Origin: Neptuniibacter sp048548695
GTDB taxonomy: Bacteria > Pseudomonadota > Gammaproteobacteria > Pseudomonadales > Balneatricaceae
NCBI RefSeq assembly: GCF_048548695.1
Contig: NZ_JBLYIF010000014.1
Length of the DNA stretch: 64,000 bases
Strand: one strand, 5' to 3'
The translations under genes were made by a program, and so were the position numbers. The notes under the pieces are model-generated. The model was given only the letters and a program-made list of their open reading frames with translations, was not told where the DNA came from and made no database searches. Shown here piece by piece: positions 28,088 through 37,900 of the stretch; position 1 is the stretch's first letter, and each line of letters opens with the position of its first letter.

Positions 28088-29467
28088 ATGCTCAAGAATA
28101 AAAAGGCGTTGCTCAGTAAGCTTATTAGCACAGCGGTGCTGGCCGCAGGCCTCAGCGCAGGTAGCGCCTGGGCTGAGATTGGCGAACCTGAAAAAGAAGA
28201 TCTTAAGTTTGGTTTTATCAAGCTGACCGACATGGCTCCATTGGCAATTGCTTATGAGAAAGGCTATTTCGAGGACGAAGGTCTGTACGTCACTCTGGAA
28301 GCACAGGCTAACTGGAAAGTTTTGCTGGACCGCGTAATTGACGGTCAGCTGGACGGCGCACACATGCTTGCAGGCCAGCCACTGGGCGCTACCATCGGTT
28401 TTGGTACCCAGGCGCACATCATCACTGCGTTCAGCATGGACCTCAATGGTAACGGCATCACCGTTTCCAATGACATTTGGGAACAGATGAAACCCAATAT
28501 TCCAAAACAGGCAGACGGCCGACCGGTTCACCCGATCAAAGCCGACTACCTGAAGCCAGTAGTAGAGAAATACAAAAAAGAGGGCAAGCCATTCAACATG
28601 GGAATGGTGTTCCCGGTATCCACCCATAACTATGAACTGCGTTATTGGTTGGCTGCCGGTGGCATCCACCCGGGTTTCTATGCCCCGCATAAAGGTGACA
28701 CTTCAGGAATGCTTCAGGCAGACGCCCTGCTGTCCGTTACACCACCACCGCAGATGCCTGCCACCCTGGAAGCCGGCACGATCTATGGTTACTGTGTAGG
28801 CGAGCCATGGAACCAGCAGGCAGTATTTAAAGGTATTGGTGTACCGGTTATCACTGACTACGAGATCTGGAAAGACAACCCAGAGAAAGTATTTGGTGTA
28901 TCTAAAGACTGGGCTGACAAATATCCCAACACCAACCTGCGTGTCATCAAGGCGATGATTCGTGCAGCCAAGTGGCTGGATGATGACAATAACGCCAACC
29001 GTCCGGAAGCAGTGAAAATTCTGTCGAAGCCTAACTATGTCGGCGCCGACTACGACGTTATTGCTAACTCCATGACGGGTACCTTTGAATACGAGAAAGG
29101 CGATAAGCGTGATGTGCCTGACTTCAACGTATTCTTCCGTTACAACGCAACCTACCCGTTCTACTCCGATGCTATCTGGTACCTGACTCAGATGCGTCGC
29201 TGGGGTCAGATTTCCGATGCTAAGCCAGATAGCTGGTACATGGATATCGCGAAGAAAGTGTACCGTCCTGACCTGTACACACTGGCCGCGAAAGAACTGA
29301 TCGCTGAAGGCAAAATGTCTGCAGACATGTTCCCGGACTTCGATGTGGAAGACGGCTTCCGTGCACCGCAGACCCACTTCATCGACAACATCACCTATGA
29401 CGGCAGCAAACCAAACGACTACTTGCAGAAGTTTGAAATTGGCCTGAAAGGTGACGACAAAATCTGA
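28088..29467 (+). CDS. nrtA: Nitrate ABC transporter, substrate-binding protein
   Basis: The 459-residue precursor has a Sec signal peptide ending in AGSAWA. The mature protein is NrtA/CmpA-like (LKFGFIKLTDMAPLAIAYEKGYF, GQLDGAHMLAGQPLGATIGFGT, TIYGYCVGEPWNQQA). It captures nitrate in the periplasm and delivers it to NrtB. The ATG has a strong AGGAGG site. Compared with NasS it has a longer C-terminal region (RAPQTHFIDNITYDG) typical of transport rather than sensing members. A GC-rich hairpin follows it. Confidence 0.95.
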   Translation: MLKNKKALLSKLISTAVLAAGLSAGSAWAEIGEPEKEDLKFGFIKLTDMAPLAIAYEKGYFEDEGLYVTLEAQANWKVLLDRVIDGQLDGAHMLAGQPLGATIGFGTQAHIITAFSMDLNGNGITVSNDIWEQMKPNIPKQADGRPVHPIKADYLKPVVEKYKKEGKPFNMGMVFPVSTHNYELRYWLAAGGIHPGFYAPHKGDTSGMLQADALLSVTPPPQMPATLEAGTIYGYCVGEPWNQQAVFKGIGVPVITDYEIWKDNPEKVFGVSKDWADKYPNTNLRVIKAMIRAAKWLDDDNNANRPEAVKILSKPNYVGADYDVIANSMTGTFEYEKGDKRDVPDFNVFFRYNATYPFYSDAIWYLTQMRRWGQISDAKPDSWYMDIAKKVYRPDLYTLAAKELIAEGKMSADMFPDFDVEDGFRAPQTHFIDNITYDGSKPNDYLQKFEIGLKGDDKI

Positions 29468-29483
29468 TCTGAGTGCCACCCTA

Positions 29484-29506
29484 GCCCCTCCGCGCTGCGG
29501 AGGGGC
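29484..29506 (+). other. Intercistronic hairpin between nrtA and nrtB
   Basis: GCCCCTCCGC and GCGGAGGGGC form a perfect 10-bp stem with a 3-base loop, with no T run. Such hairpins after binding-protein genes commonly stabilise the upstream mRNA segment or attenuate, giving more binding protein than permease. Confidence 0.7.
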
Positions 29507-29532
29507 CCAGATCACCGAGGGAGTAACCTGTT

Positions 29533-30519
29533 ATGAGTCAAATGATCGCTACTTTGGGCCTCAGCGCCCTGTTTGAAAACCCACGAGCTGGCCTGGCCAA
29601 GCTGAGTAAAACCGTGCTTTTACCTCTGGTTGGTCTGCTGGTATTTCTGTTTGTTTGGGAAGTCGGTGCTAAAAGCATCAACACATCACTCGGCGTATTT
29701 CCTGGCCCCAAAGCGGTTTATGAGCAGTCCATAAGTCTGATTGCAGAGCACCGCGCTGAACGTGAACGTGAAGTGGCGTTTATCGAACGTCAGGAAAAGC
29801 GTAACGCGAAAAAACTGGAAAAAAATCCAGATGCTGAAGTACGCATCCGCCCTTACACCGGTGCACCAACATTTTTCGACCAGATCGGCACCAGCCTGAT
29901 CACGGTCATGAGTGGCTTTTTACTGGCCTCCTTTATTGCCATTCCCGGCGGCATCATGATCGGTCTGAACCAACAACTTTATTCTGCGCTGAATCCGCTG
30001 ATTCAGCTGTTCAAACCAGTATCTCCGCTGGCCTGGCTACCGCTGGTGACCATGGTTGTGAGTGCTGTTTATGTCAGCGATGATCCAATGTTCGCCAAGT
30101 CATTTATCACTTCGCTGATCACTGTATCACTTTGTTCTCTGTGGCCTACTCTGCTGAATACCGCTGTCGGCGTATCCAATATCAGCAAGGATCTACAGAA
30201 CGTTTCTCAGGTGCTGCGCCTGAGCTGGATGACCCATATTATTAAAATCGTACTGCCATCATCTATTCCCATGATGTTTACCGGCTTACGACTGTCACTG
30301 GGTATCGCCTGGATGGTACTTATCGCCGCAGAGATGCTGGCGCAGAACCCAGGTCTGGGTAAATTTGTCTGGGATGAGTTCCAGAATGGTAGCTCCCAGT
30401 CCCTGAGCCGCATCATGGTCGCCGTACTGGTCATCGGCATGATCGGCTTCCTGCTGGACCGTTGCATGTTACTGCTGCAGCGTAAAGTTTCCTGGGACAA
30501 AAATGCGATTACCCGTTAA
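29533..30519 (+). CDS. nrtB: Nitrate ABC transporter, permease
   Basis: The 328-residue BPD-type permease has six or so membrane helices. A first helix (LVGLLVFLFVWEVGAKSI) is followed by an unusually charged insertion (about 70-105, rich in Arg, Glu and Lys) and the core domain. The EAA loop region reads VSQVLRLSWMTHIIKIVLPSSIPMMFTGLRLSLGIAWMVLIAAEML, which is characteristic of NrtB/SsuC-type permeases. It is co-transcribed with nrtA and the ATPase gene 21 bp downstream. Confidence 0.94.
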   Translation: MSQMIATLGLSALFENPRAGLAKLSKTVLLPLVGLLVFLFVWEVGAKSINTSLGVFPGPKAVYEQSISLIAEHRAEREREVAFIERQEKRNAKKLEKNPDAEVRIRPYTGAPTFFDQIGTSLITVMSGFLLASFIAIPGGIMIGLNQQLYSALNPLIQLFKPVSPLAWLPLVTMVVSAVYVSDDPMFAKSFITSLITVSLCSLWPTLLNTAVGVSNISKDLQNVSQVLRLSWMTHIIKIVLPSSIPMMFTGLRLSLGIAWMVLIAAEMLAQNPGLGKFVWDEFQNGSSQSLSRIMVAVLVIGMIGFLLDRCMLLLQRKVSWDKNAITR

Positions 30520-30540
30520 CAGGGCGCGAGGAGAGAGATT

Positions 30541-31443
30541 ATGAGTATTCCACCGAATCATCTTGAACTGACCAAAGTTGAGATTGACTTTCCCACACCT
30601 CATGGCCCCTTTAAAGCCCTGCAGGATGTGAACCTGACCATCAGCAAAGGGGAATTCGTCTCCCTGATCGGTCACTCTGGCTGCGGCAAGTCAACTGTAC
30701 TGAATATTGTTGCCGGCCTTTATCAAGCGACCACAGGCGGTGTCCTGCTGGACGGCAAAGAAGTCAATGCCCCCGGCCCTGAACGCGCCGTGGTGTTTCA
30801 GAATCACTCACTGCTTCCCTGGCTAACAGCCTATGAGAATGTTGAACTGGCGGTGAAGCAGGTGTTTGGCAAAACCAAAACCAAAGCAGAGATGCGTGAC
30901 TGGATTGTACATAACCTGTCTCTGGTACATATGGAACATGCCATGCACAAACGTCCGGATGAGATTTCCGGCGGTATGAAACAACGGGTTGGCATCGCTC
31001 GGGCTCTTGCGATGGAACCTACTGTTCTGCTTATGGATGAACCGTTTGGTGCACTGGACGCACTGACACGGGCGCATCTGCAGGACTCACTCATGGAGAT
31101 CCAAAAAGAGCTCAACAACACTGTGATCATGATTACCCACGATGTAGATGAAGCAGTACTGCTGTCCGATCGTATTGTCATGATGACCAACGGCCCGGCG
31201 GCAACCGTAGGTGAGATTCTTGATATCGACCTGGCGCGGCCTCGTAACCGTATAGAACTGGCGGATGACGCCAAATACAACCACTATCGCCATGAAGTGC
31301 TGAGCTTCCTGTACGAGAAGCAACGCAAGCCGATTGATGCGGATATTGCCAAGCAAGACGAAGCCAAAGACGAAAAGCTGGCACAGGAACTGCATAGCCC
31401 TGAATCAGAGAAAAAGACAAAGCAGGCTGAAGAAGCTGCATAA
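30541..31443 (+). CDS. nrtD: Nitrate ABC transporter, ATP-binding protein
   Basis: The 300-residue ATPase has Walker A GHSGCGKST, a Q-loop in VVFQNHSLLPWLT, the signature EISGGMKQRVGIARAL, Walker B LLMDEPFGALDAL and the switch His in MITHDVDEA. A short charged tail rich in Lys, Glu and Ala follows (about 265-300). It lacks the C-terminal NrtA-like domain of cyanobacterial NrtC, so it resembles NrtD, and one ATPase gene probably forms a homodimer. Ends 217 bp before narK. Confidence 0.94.
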   Translation: MSIPPNHLELTKVEIDFPTPHGPFKALQDVNLTISKGEFVSLIGHSGCGKSTVLNIVAGLYQATTGGVLLDGKEVNAPGPERAVVFQNHSLLPWLTAYENVELAVKQVFGKTKTKAEMRDWIVHNLSLVHMEHAMHKRPDEISGGMKQRVGIARALAMEPTVLLMDEPFGALDALTRAHLQDSLMEIQKELNNTVIMITHDVDEAVLLSDRIVMMTNGPAATVGEILDIDLARPRNRIELADDAKYNHYRHEVLSFLYEKQRKPIDADIAKQDEAKDEKLAQELHSPESEKKTKQAEEAA

Positions 31444-31475
31444 TCTCCGCCAGCCCCGGTATCAAAGGCGAATCA

Positions 31476-31506
31476 CCGGACTGACAGAGATAGCTGAACA
31501 GTCCGG
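31476..31506 (+). other. Hairpin after nrtD (no T run)
   Basis: CCGGACTG (31476-31483) and CAGTCCGG (31499-31506) form a perfect 8-bp stem around 15 bases. The downstream bases CTTGATG are not T-rich, so it is more likely an RNA processing or stabilising element than a terminator. It lies 16 bases before the narK leader P1. Confidence 0.6.
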
Positions 31507-31521
31507 CTTGATGCGACCCCA

Positions 31522-31636
31522 GGCGCAATGACGCACCAAAAAGTTGCATAACAGGTCTTTTTGATACATTTTTGAACAAAGGCGTTCAATTCACCGACTA
31601 GCGAGTCTAGCCTGTGAGTTGAACGCCTTTTTATTT
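31522..31636 (+). promoter_or_regulatory. narK leader: two-hexaloop ANTAR RNA overlapping a terminator
   Basis: P1 is 31522-31537: GGCGC/GCACC with one C-A mismatch and hexaloop AATGAC (A1, G4). P2 is 31572-31589: TTGAAC/GTTCAA with hexaloop AAAGGC (A1, G4), identical in the loop to the nrtA and nirB leaders. P2 shares its sequence with the terminator's 5' arm. No sigma-54 element with the right GG-N10-GC spacing was found before it, so this leader probably sits inside the nrt transcript. Confidence 0.8.
31578..31636 (+). terminator. Regulated intrinsic terminator in the narK leader
   Basis: AAAGGCGTTCAA (31578-31589) pairs perfectly with TTGAACGCCTTT (31619-31630), then TTATTT. Between the arms a second small stem forms around 31597-31610. 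Ends 23 bases before narK. Confidence 0.88.
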
Positions 31637-31659
31637 GCATAAATTTTGAGGCCTTAAAC

Positions 31660-33129
31660 ATGAGCAATAGCGGCAATTTTAATCTGCTCTCATTCACCGG
31701 CAAGATGAAAATCCTGCACATGAGCTGGATTGCATTCTTTATCACCTTCTTCGTGTGGTTCAACCATGCACCACTGTTGGCAGCCATCGCTGAATCACTC
31801 GGCCTGACCAAACCCCAGGTTAAAACGCTATTGATTCTTAACGTAGCACTGACGATTCCGGCCCGAATTATCATCGGCATGTTGACCGATAAATACGGCC
31901 CGCGTATCACCTATGCTGCGCTGCTGTTCCTGGCCAGTTTCCCCTGCTTTATGTTTGCCCTGTCAACCGACTTCGTTCAGGCGGCAGTATCTCGCTTCAT
32001 GCTGGGCTTTATTGGTGCCGGCTTTGTCGTGGGCATCCGCATGGTTTCAGAATGGTTCCCGGCGAATGAGCTGGGCACGGCTGAAGGCTTTTACGGCGGT
32101 TGGGGCAATTTCGGTTCTGCCGCTGGCGCGATGGCCCTGCCAACTCTGGCGCTTATCTTTGGCGGTGAAGATGGCTGGCGTTATGCGGTCGGTATTACAG
32201 GTGCTCTGAGCCTGATCTTCAGCTTTATTTGGTACAAAAACGTCAGTGACACTCCGAAAGGCAGCACCTATTTCAAACCAAAACGCATTGGCGGTATGGA
32301 AGTCACCAGTAAATCTGACTTTGTCTTCCTACTGATCATGAAGCTGCCAATGTACGCTGCACTGTCCCTGCTGACCTGGAAACTGTCTCCTGCAGGCGTT
32401 TCCATTCTGTCCGATATGGCGGCAACCGGTATCTATATCGGTCTGGCGGCTATATTTATTTATGACTGGTACGGTGCCTACAAGGTTAACAAAGAGATAT
32501 TTACGACGCCGGTACCTGAAATTGAGCGTTATAAGTTCAAGCAAGTGGCTGTATTAAACGTCCTGTACTTCGCCACTTTCGGTTCTGAGCTGGCAGTCGT
32601 TTCCATGCTACCCCTCTTCTTTGCTGACACCTTTAGCCTGGACCCTGTGTATGCCGGTTTGGTGGCATCAGCCTATGCTTTTATGAACCTGATGTCGCGT
32701 CCGGGCGGTGGGTTTATCAGTGACCGTTTTGGTCGCAAGAAAACCCTATTGATCCTGACAGCGGGTCTGGCAGTAGGTTATGCCGTTATGTCCTTGATCG
32801 ACAGTACCTGGCCACTGGTTATGGCTGTTGCCGCCGCGATGGTTTGTTCTTTCTTCGTCCAAGCCGGTGAAGGTGCCGTGTTCGCCGTAGTACCACTGAT
32901 CAAACGCCGCCTGACCGGCCAGATCGCAGGTATGACCGGTGCGTATGGTAACGTCGGTGCAGTATTTTATCTGACCGTACTGTCCATGGTTGAATACAGT
33001 GCCTTCTTCACCGTTATCGCTGCTACAGCGGTGCTCGGCTTCGTTACCCTGCTGTTCCTTGAAGAGCCAAAAGGCCACATGGCTGAGGTGAAAGAGGATG
33101 GTAGCGTTGAGCTGATCAAGGTAACCTGA
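31660..33129 (+). CDS. narK: NarK/NasA-type nitrate/nitrite transporter (MFS)
   Basis: The 489-residue MFS protein has about 12 membrane helices. The nitrate/nitrite porter marks are present: FNHAPLLAAIAESLGLTKPQVKTLLILNVALTIPARIIIGMLTDKYGPR near the start, a Gly-rich signature (GWGNFGSAAGAMALP) and a second one (IAGMTGAYGNVGAVFYL). Both Arg residues expected to bind nitrate lie in helices 2 and 8-like positions (PARIIIG; MSRPGGG). A second uptake route beside NrtABD is therefore encoded. Confidence 0.93.
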   Translation: MSNSGNFNLLSFTGKMKILHMSWIAFFITFFVWFNHAPLLAAIAESLGLTKPQVKTLLILNVALTIPARIIIGMLTDKYGPRITYAALLFLASFPCFMFALSTDFVQAAVSRFMLGFIGAGFVVGIRMVSEWFPANELGTAEGFYGGWGNFGSAAGAMALPTLALIFGGEDGWRYAVGITGALSLIFSFIWYKNVSDTPKGSTYFKPKRIGGMEVTSKSDFVFLLIMKLPMYAALSLLTWKLSPAGVSILSDMAATGIYIGLAAIFIYDWYGAYKVNKEIFTTPVPEIERYKFKQVAVLNVLYFATFGSELAVVSMLPLFFADTFSLDPVYAGLVASAYAFMNLMSRPGGGFISDRFGRKKTLLILTAGLAVGYAVMSLIDSTWPLVMAVAAAMVCSFFVQAGEGAVFAVVPLIKRRLTGQIAGMTGAYGNVGAVFYLTVLSMVEYSAFFTVIAATAVLGFVTLLFLEEPKGHMAEVKEDGSVELIKVT

Positions 33130-33140
33130 CCCAAGCTTTA

Positions 33141-33167
33141 CCCGGTGGTCTCTGACCACCGGGCTTT
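33141..33167 (+). terminator. Terminator-like hairpin after narK
   Basis: CCCGGTGGTC and GACCACCGGG form a perfect 10-bp stem with a TCT loop, followed only by CTTTCAT. The weak T tract suggests partial termination, letting some transcripts continue into the kinase gene. Confidence 0.55.
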
Positions 33168-33200
33168 CATCCCTCTGTTTTCCTGATTGGTAGTGCTTAG

Positions 33201-34916
33201 ATGAGCAAACAATCCCTGAAAGTGCGTTTTGGCGGCCGCTCTAGCGCCGGCGTTAAATCCATTAACCAGGATGCGTTTGCCGCTCATCTCCCCTCTGGAG
33301 CTGACCTGGATTACAAAGGCGCTGCAGCAGCGGTTGCCGATGGAGTCAGTAACTGTCAGGACTCTCATATCGCCAGCCAAACCAGCGTCACCAGCTTCCT
33401 GCAGGATTATTTAAGCACACCGCATAGCTGGAGCGTCAGTAACTCTGTGAGCCGGGTATTAACCGGACTGAATAGCTGGCTGCATCGGGAAAATCAACAA
33501 CATACCCGGGAACAGGACAGTATGCTCTGTACCTTTTCCGCTGCGGTAGTGAAATCAAATACTCTGCACTGGTTTCATGTGGGTGACTCACGCATCTATC
33601 TGATGCAGGACAACTCACTGGAACAACTCACCCGGGATCATGTACGGCTCTCTTCCGGCCGCACAATTTTGACGCGTGCCATGGGTGGTGATCAGCATTT
33701 AGAAGTGGATTATGCCACCCGTCTGCTACAACAAGACGATATTCTGCTGCTTAGCACCGATGGTATTCATGAATATATCAGTAATCGTGATCTAAAAAAG
33801 ATTCTCCACTCGGCCAAAGATGACCCGGAACAAGCTGCCGAGACCTTGATCGACACCGCCCTGAAAAACGGTAGCCAGGATAACCTTACCGCCCTGATCA
33901 TTGTCGTTGACCAGCTACCGCTGGAGACTCTGGACGAAAGCCACGACCGGCTGCTGCAGCTGCCTATCCCTCCCGTACTGGCCGTGGGCAACAAAATTGA
34001 TGATTATGAAGTGCTGGAAGTGATCTTCAGCGGCACCCGTAGTCATATGTATCTGGTAAAAGACCTGCACAGTCAGGAAAAGTATGTCCTGAAAGCGCCC
34101 TCCAGTAATTTTTCCGAAGACCCGCTGTATCTGGATGGTTTTATCCGTGAGGAGTGGGTTGGCCAGCACCTGGATAACCCCCATGTCATGAAAACCTACG
34201 CACCGCGGCGGGAAAAACGTTTCATGTACTATCTGGGTGAGCATATTCAGGGCATGAACCTGCGCCAGTGGATGGACGACAACCCTGCTCCCCCACTAGA
34301 CGAAGTACGCAGCCTGACCCGGCAGATCATTCATGGGCTGCGTGCGTTTCAGCGTGCTGATATGGTGCACCAGGACCTGAAGCCAGAAAACATCATGATT
34401 AATCAGGACGGGCGGGTAAAGATTCTCGATTTCGGCACCGTGAAAATCGCCGGTGTAGAAGAGATGAACTCACCTCTGGATAAATCCATTCCCCAAGGTT
34501 CGGTTAACTATGTGGCGCCGGAATACCTGCTGGGCGAACCTGGCAGTTATCTGTCTGACATGTTCTCACTGTCTGTCATTGTCTACGAAATGATAACCGG
34601 CATGCTGCCCTATACTGAAATGTCCACCAGCCAGGCGCGGATAAACAGCTACAGCGACCTGAACTACACGCCCGCGCTACAGCACCGAAAAAATCTGCCA
34701 CTGTGGGTAGAAGGCTGCCTGCGCAAAGCGCTGCAACCGAATCCACGTTTCCGCTATATGGCATTTTCAGAGTTTTTGCAGGATCTGACACAGCCCAATC
34801 AGGGTCTGTCCGATAAAGTCATGCAACAGCCGTTAATTGAGCGCAAACCGGTATTGGTCTGGCAATTGCTGGCGCTGGCGCTGCTGGTAGGGAATCTTCT
34901 GCAGTTAGCCTTTTAA
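33201..34916 (+). CDS. PP2C phosphatase-Ser/Thr kinase fusion protein
   Basis: The 571-residue protein joins a PP2C domain (about 10-240; D24 in NQDAF, D47 in VADG, D187 in STDG, D227 in SQDN) to a kinase domain (about 268-520). The kinase has K298 in YVLKAP, the catalytic loop HQDLKPEN (D392) and DFG (D410). The catalytic HRD is HQD and the glycine-rich loop is degenerate (IFSGTRSHMYL), so activity is plausible but not certain. The last 22 residues are a membrane anchor. Such fusions recur beside assimilatory nitrate genes in Pseudomonas, so it probably modulates this pathway. Its 3' end overlaps the convergent histidine kinase gene by 12 bp. Confidence 0.88.
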   Translation: MSKQSLKVRFGGRSSAGVKSINQDAFAAHLPSGADLDYKGAAAAVADGVSNCQDSHIASQTSVTSFLQDYLSTPHSWSVSNSVSRVLTGLNSWLHRENQQHTREQDSMLCTFSAAVVKSNTLHWFHVGDSRIYLMQDNSLEQLTRDHVRLSSGRTILTRAMGGDQHLEVDYATRLLQQDDILLLSTDGIHEYISNRDLKKILHSAKDDPEQAAETLIDTALKNGSQDNLTALIIVVDQLPLETLDESHDRLLQLPIPPVLAVGNKIDDYEVLEVIFSGTRSHMYLVKDLHSQEKYVLKAPSSNFSEDPLYLDGFIREEWVGQHLDNPHVMKTYAPRREKRFMYYLGEHIQGMNLRQWMDDNPAPPLDEVRSLTRQIIHGLRAFQRADMVHQDLKPENIMINQDGRVKILDFGTVKIAGVEEMNSPLDKSIPQGSVNYVAPEYLLGEPGSYLSDMFSLSVIVYEMITGMLPYTEMSTSQARINSYSDLNYTPALQHRKNLPLWVEGCLRKALQPNPRFRYMAFSEFLQDLTQPNQGLSDKVMQQPLIERKPVLVWQLLALALLVGNLLQLAF

Positions 34917-37900
34917 ATCCGACTGGATTTGATCAGGGGAATCCCCTACTAGCGGCTTAAGAATACCGCAGACGGTTTCAAGCTGCGTTAACAAGTTGCT
35001 GATATCCACATCTTCCCCCAGTGACAAACGTTCATCGACCTGGGTTGCCAACGCCTGCAAACGGAACGCACCCACATTGCCTGCGGCACTTTTCAAACGG
35101 TGTATAAATTTGCGTTTTTGCCCGTCCGGCTGGTCGCCCCCTGACACGCGCCAATAATCCAGTTGCGGCAAAATATCCTGCAAGAAACCCATGCAGACGC
35201 GCTGATAAGCTTCCAGCCCCAACCACTTATAGACGGTGTTATCCAGTTCAAAATCCGGCGAGCACTGCAGTAACTGACGCGCAGCATTAATATCAAGACC
35301 AGAAACATCAGACAGAACACTTAATTGACTCTCCACCGCTGCCTGAGGAGTCCTGTTCGCTTTAAGTACCGGTTGCCAGAATTGAATGATCACATTGAGC
35401 AACTTCAGCACATCCAGCGGCTTCGCCAGATGTGCATTCACCCCGGCTGCCTCGGCAGCAATCACATCTTCGTCCTGGGTTGCGGCCGACAATGCAATAA
35501 TCGGCAGCTCTTTATGTGAATAACGCTGTCTGAACTCGCGAGTTGCAGTCAGCCCATCCATCACCGGCATCTGGATATCCATTAAAATCAGATCATATTT
35601 GACACCTGCCGACATCATCAGAGCCTGCTCACCATTTTCGGCAATATCGCAGCTTAGACCAAAACTACTGATCAGCTCTTTGACTACCAGTTGATTAGTT
35701 TTGCTGTCTTCCACCAGCAAGATCCGCGGCGGTGTACTATAGGCCAACTGATCACGCAGACGCCGTATCAGCTTATCGCGTATCTGAGCCCGATCTTCCT
35801 GCTTCTTGTTACCCACAACAACGACCCAACCCAACTGCTCCAAGACTGCTTGCAGTCCGCTATATGTCACCGGTTTATGTAATATACACATACCCGATTC
35901 ATACAGGCTACTGGTGGCCAGTTGAGGTTCTGCAGAATGGCTGGTCAATACCACCACCCGTAATGGTGCGTTCGAATCCAGCAACTCATTATTTAATTTG
36001 AGACGCTGTATCAGATCCACACCACGCCCACCGGCCATTTGCCAGTCAATCATAACCACATCATAGGGCGTTTCACTGGCTTGGGTTTGCTGCACCAGAT
36101 CCAGGCCGGCGGTTGCGTCAAATACGGATTGTACATCTGCCCCCCAGTGTTCCAGCATATGCACCAGGCCATTCGCCACCAGCGGCTGATCATCCACCAC
36201 CAACACCCGTTTTGCAGCCAAATTGCTGTTTTCCAATGGAGCTAGACGCTCTACTGTCCGATAAGGCACACCCAATACAAAGCTAAACCGGCTACCCTTA
36301 CTGAGACTACTTTCGATCTCAAGCTGACTGGAGAAAAGCGACAACATATAGTTAACAATGGCCAGACCAAACCCAGTACCACCCAGCTTGCGTGTAATCG
36401 ACAAGTCACCCTGATCAAACGGTAGGGACAACTGGGACACTACTGCTGACTCAATACCCACACCGGTATCAATCACCTCAAACAGCAACTGGATGGTGGC
36501 GTTTTGTCGCGATAAAGCCCTGACCTTGATACGGACAGAGCCTTTAGCGGTGTACTTGATTGCATTGCTAAGCAGATTATTCAGTACCTGCAGCAACCGG
36601 AAACTGTCACTATAAATATCCAGATTCGCCAGTTCAGCGTCGTGTTCGAGGATCAGCTCTAAATCTTTCAGTTCAGCGGAGGTGGCAAACAGCTGAACGG
36701 TCTGTTCCAGGATTTCAGTCAGGTTAAAATAGCGCGGATGTAAAGCCACTCGTCCGGCTTCAATATTATTGAAGTCCATCAGATCATTAACCACCTTGCG
36801 CAAGTCTTCTGTCGATGCGGCAATAAAATCCAGGCGCTGCTTCTGATCAGGTTTGAGGTCAGTTGACTGCAGCAGCTCGACCATGCCGAGTACCGCGGTG
36901 ACCGGCGTCCTTATCTCATGATTCAAATTAGCTAAAAAGCGGGATTTATAGGCGCTGGCCGATTCTGTATGCCGCAACTGTTCCTGAAGCTTAAGCAGTA
37001 ACTTGCGACGCTGCTGCTCACTTCGCCGAACCCAGAAGACAAAAGCCGCAGAAATGCCTAACAACAGTGCTAAGTACCACAGTGCCCTAGAGATGACCTC
37101 ATGGTGCAACGCCGTCACCGCTGCAGGCTGAATATATGCCAACATAAACAGACGATATTCTGTGGCAAAAATTTGATTGAGCGGCAACTCCTGCAATAGC
37201 TCAAACGGACTGTCATCTGGCAAACGTTTGCCACGCTGGAGCGCGACCAATTTGGCGAACTGCTGTGGTGCTTCAGTCGCCATAGAGCGCCCAGAGTTGT
37301 GCAGCAGATCATGCCAATTTAGCTCCGGATGTTCGGTATGTAACTTCCAACTACCATACTGATCAACCACTTGCAGCATGATGTGTTCATCAAAACTTGA
37401 CGCCAGATCGGCAAACAATGACGTTACATCGAAGTTCAGTACCATCACACCGCGCAGCTCACCCGAAGCGGTGCGATCAGGGCTCGCTAATCGCAAGGTG
37501 GGTTGATAAGGCTCAACAATATGGCCAAATTCAACATTGAGATCAAAATTTGAGGCATAAACCTGGTCGGATTGCAGCTTTATCGCCTCGCGAAAATAAT
37601 AGCGGTCGGATTTATCCTGCAAAATGGTACTGGCAACTATCTGGCTGGCTTCCTGCCTGCCACTGACGGCACGATTAAAGCGCAACTTTTCCTGCCCGTG
37701 CGCATCCAGCCACCGCGCTTGCACCAGCTCCGGCATATCACTAAATATTTGACTGAAAAGCCGCTGGCTGATGTCCTGTTCTGGGTTGCCCGCTTCATTA
37801 AAGAGGCCACTCTCGACACTTGCCAGCTTTAAGCTGATCAATTTCGAGGAGTAACGCAATAACCGATCACTGAAAAGGGCCCAGTCGCGCGCGGCTTCAC

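Noticed and set aside
28703..29515. 270-codon minus-strand frame across nrtA
   Set aside because: Antisense to the clear NrtA gene and without recognisable features.
31444..31521. Sigma-54 promoter directly before narK
   Set aside because: GCACC and TTGCA occur near 31534-31548 but the spacing is wrong, and they lie downstream of P1.
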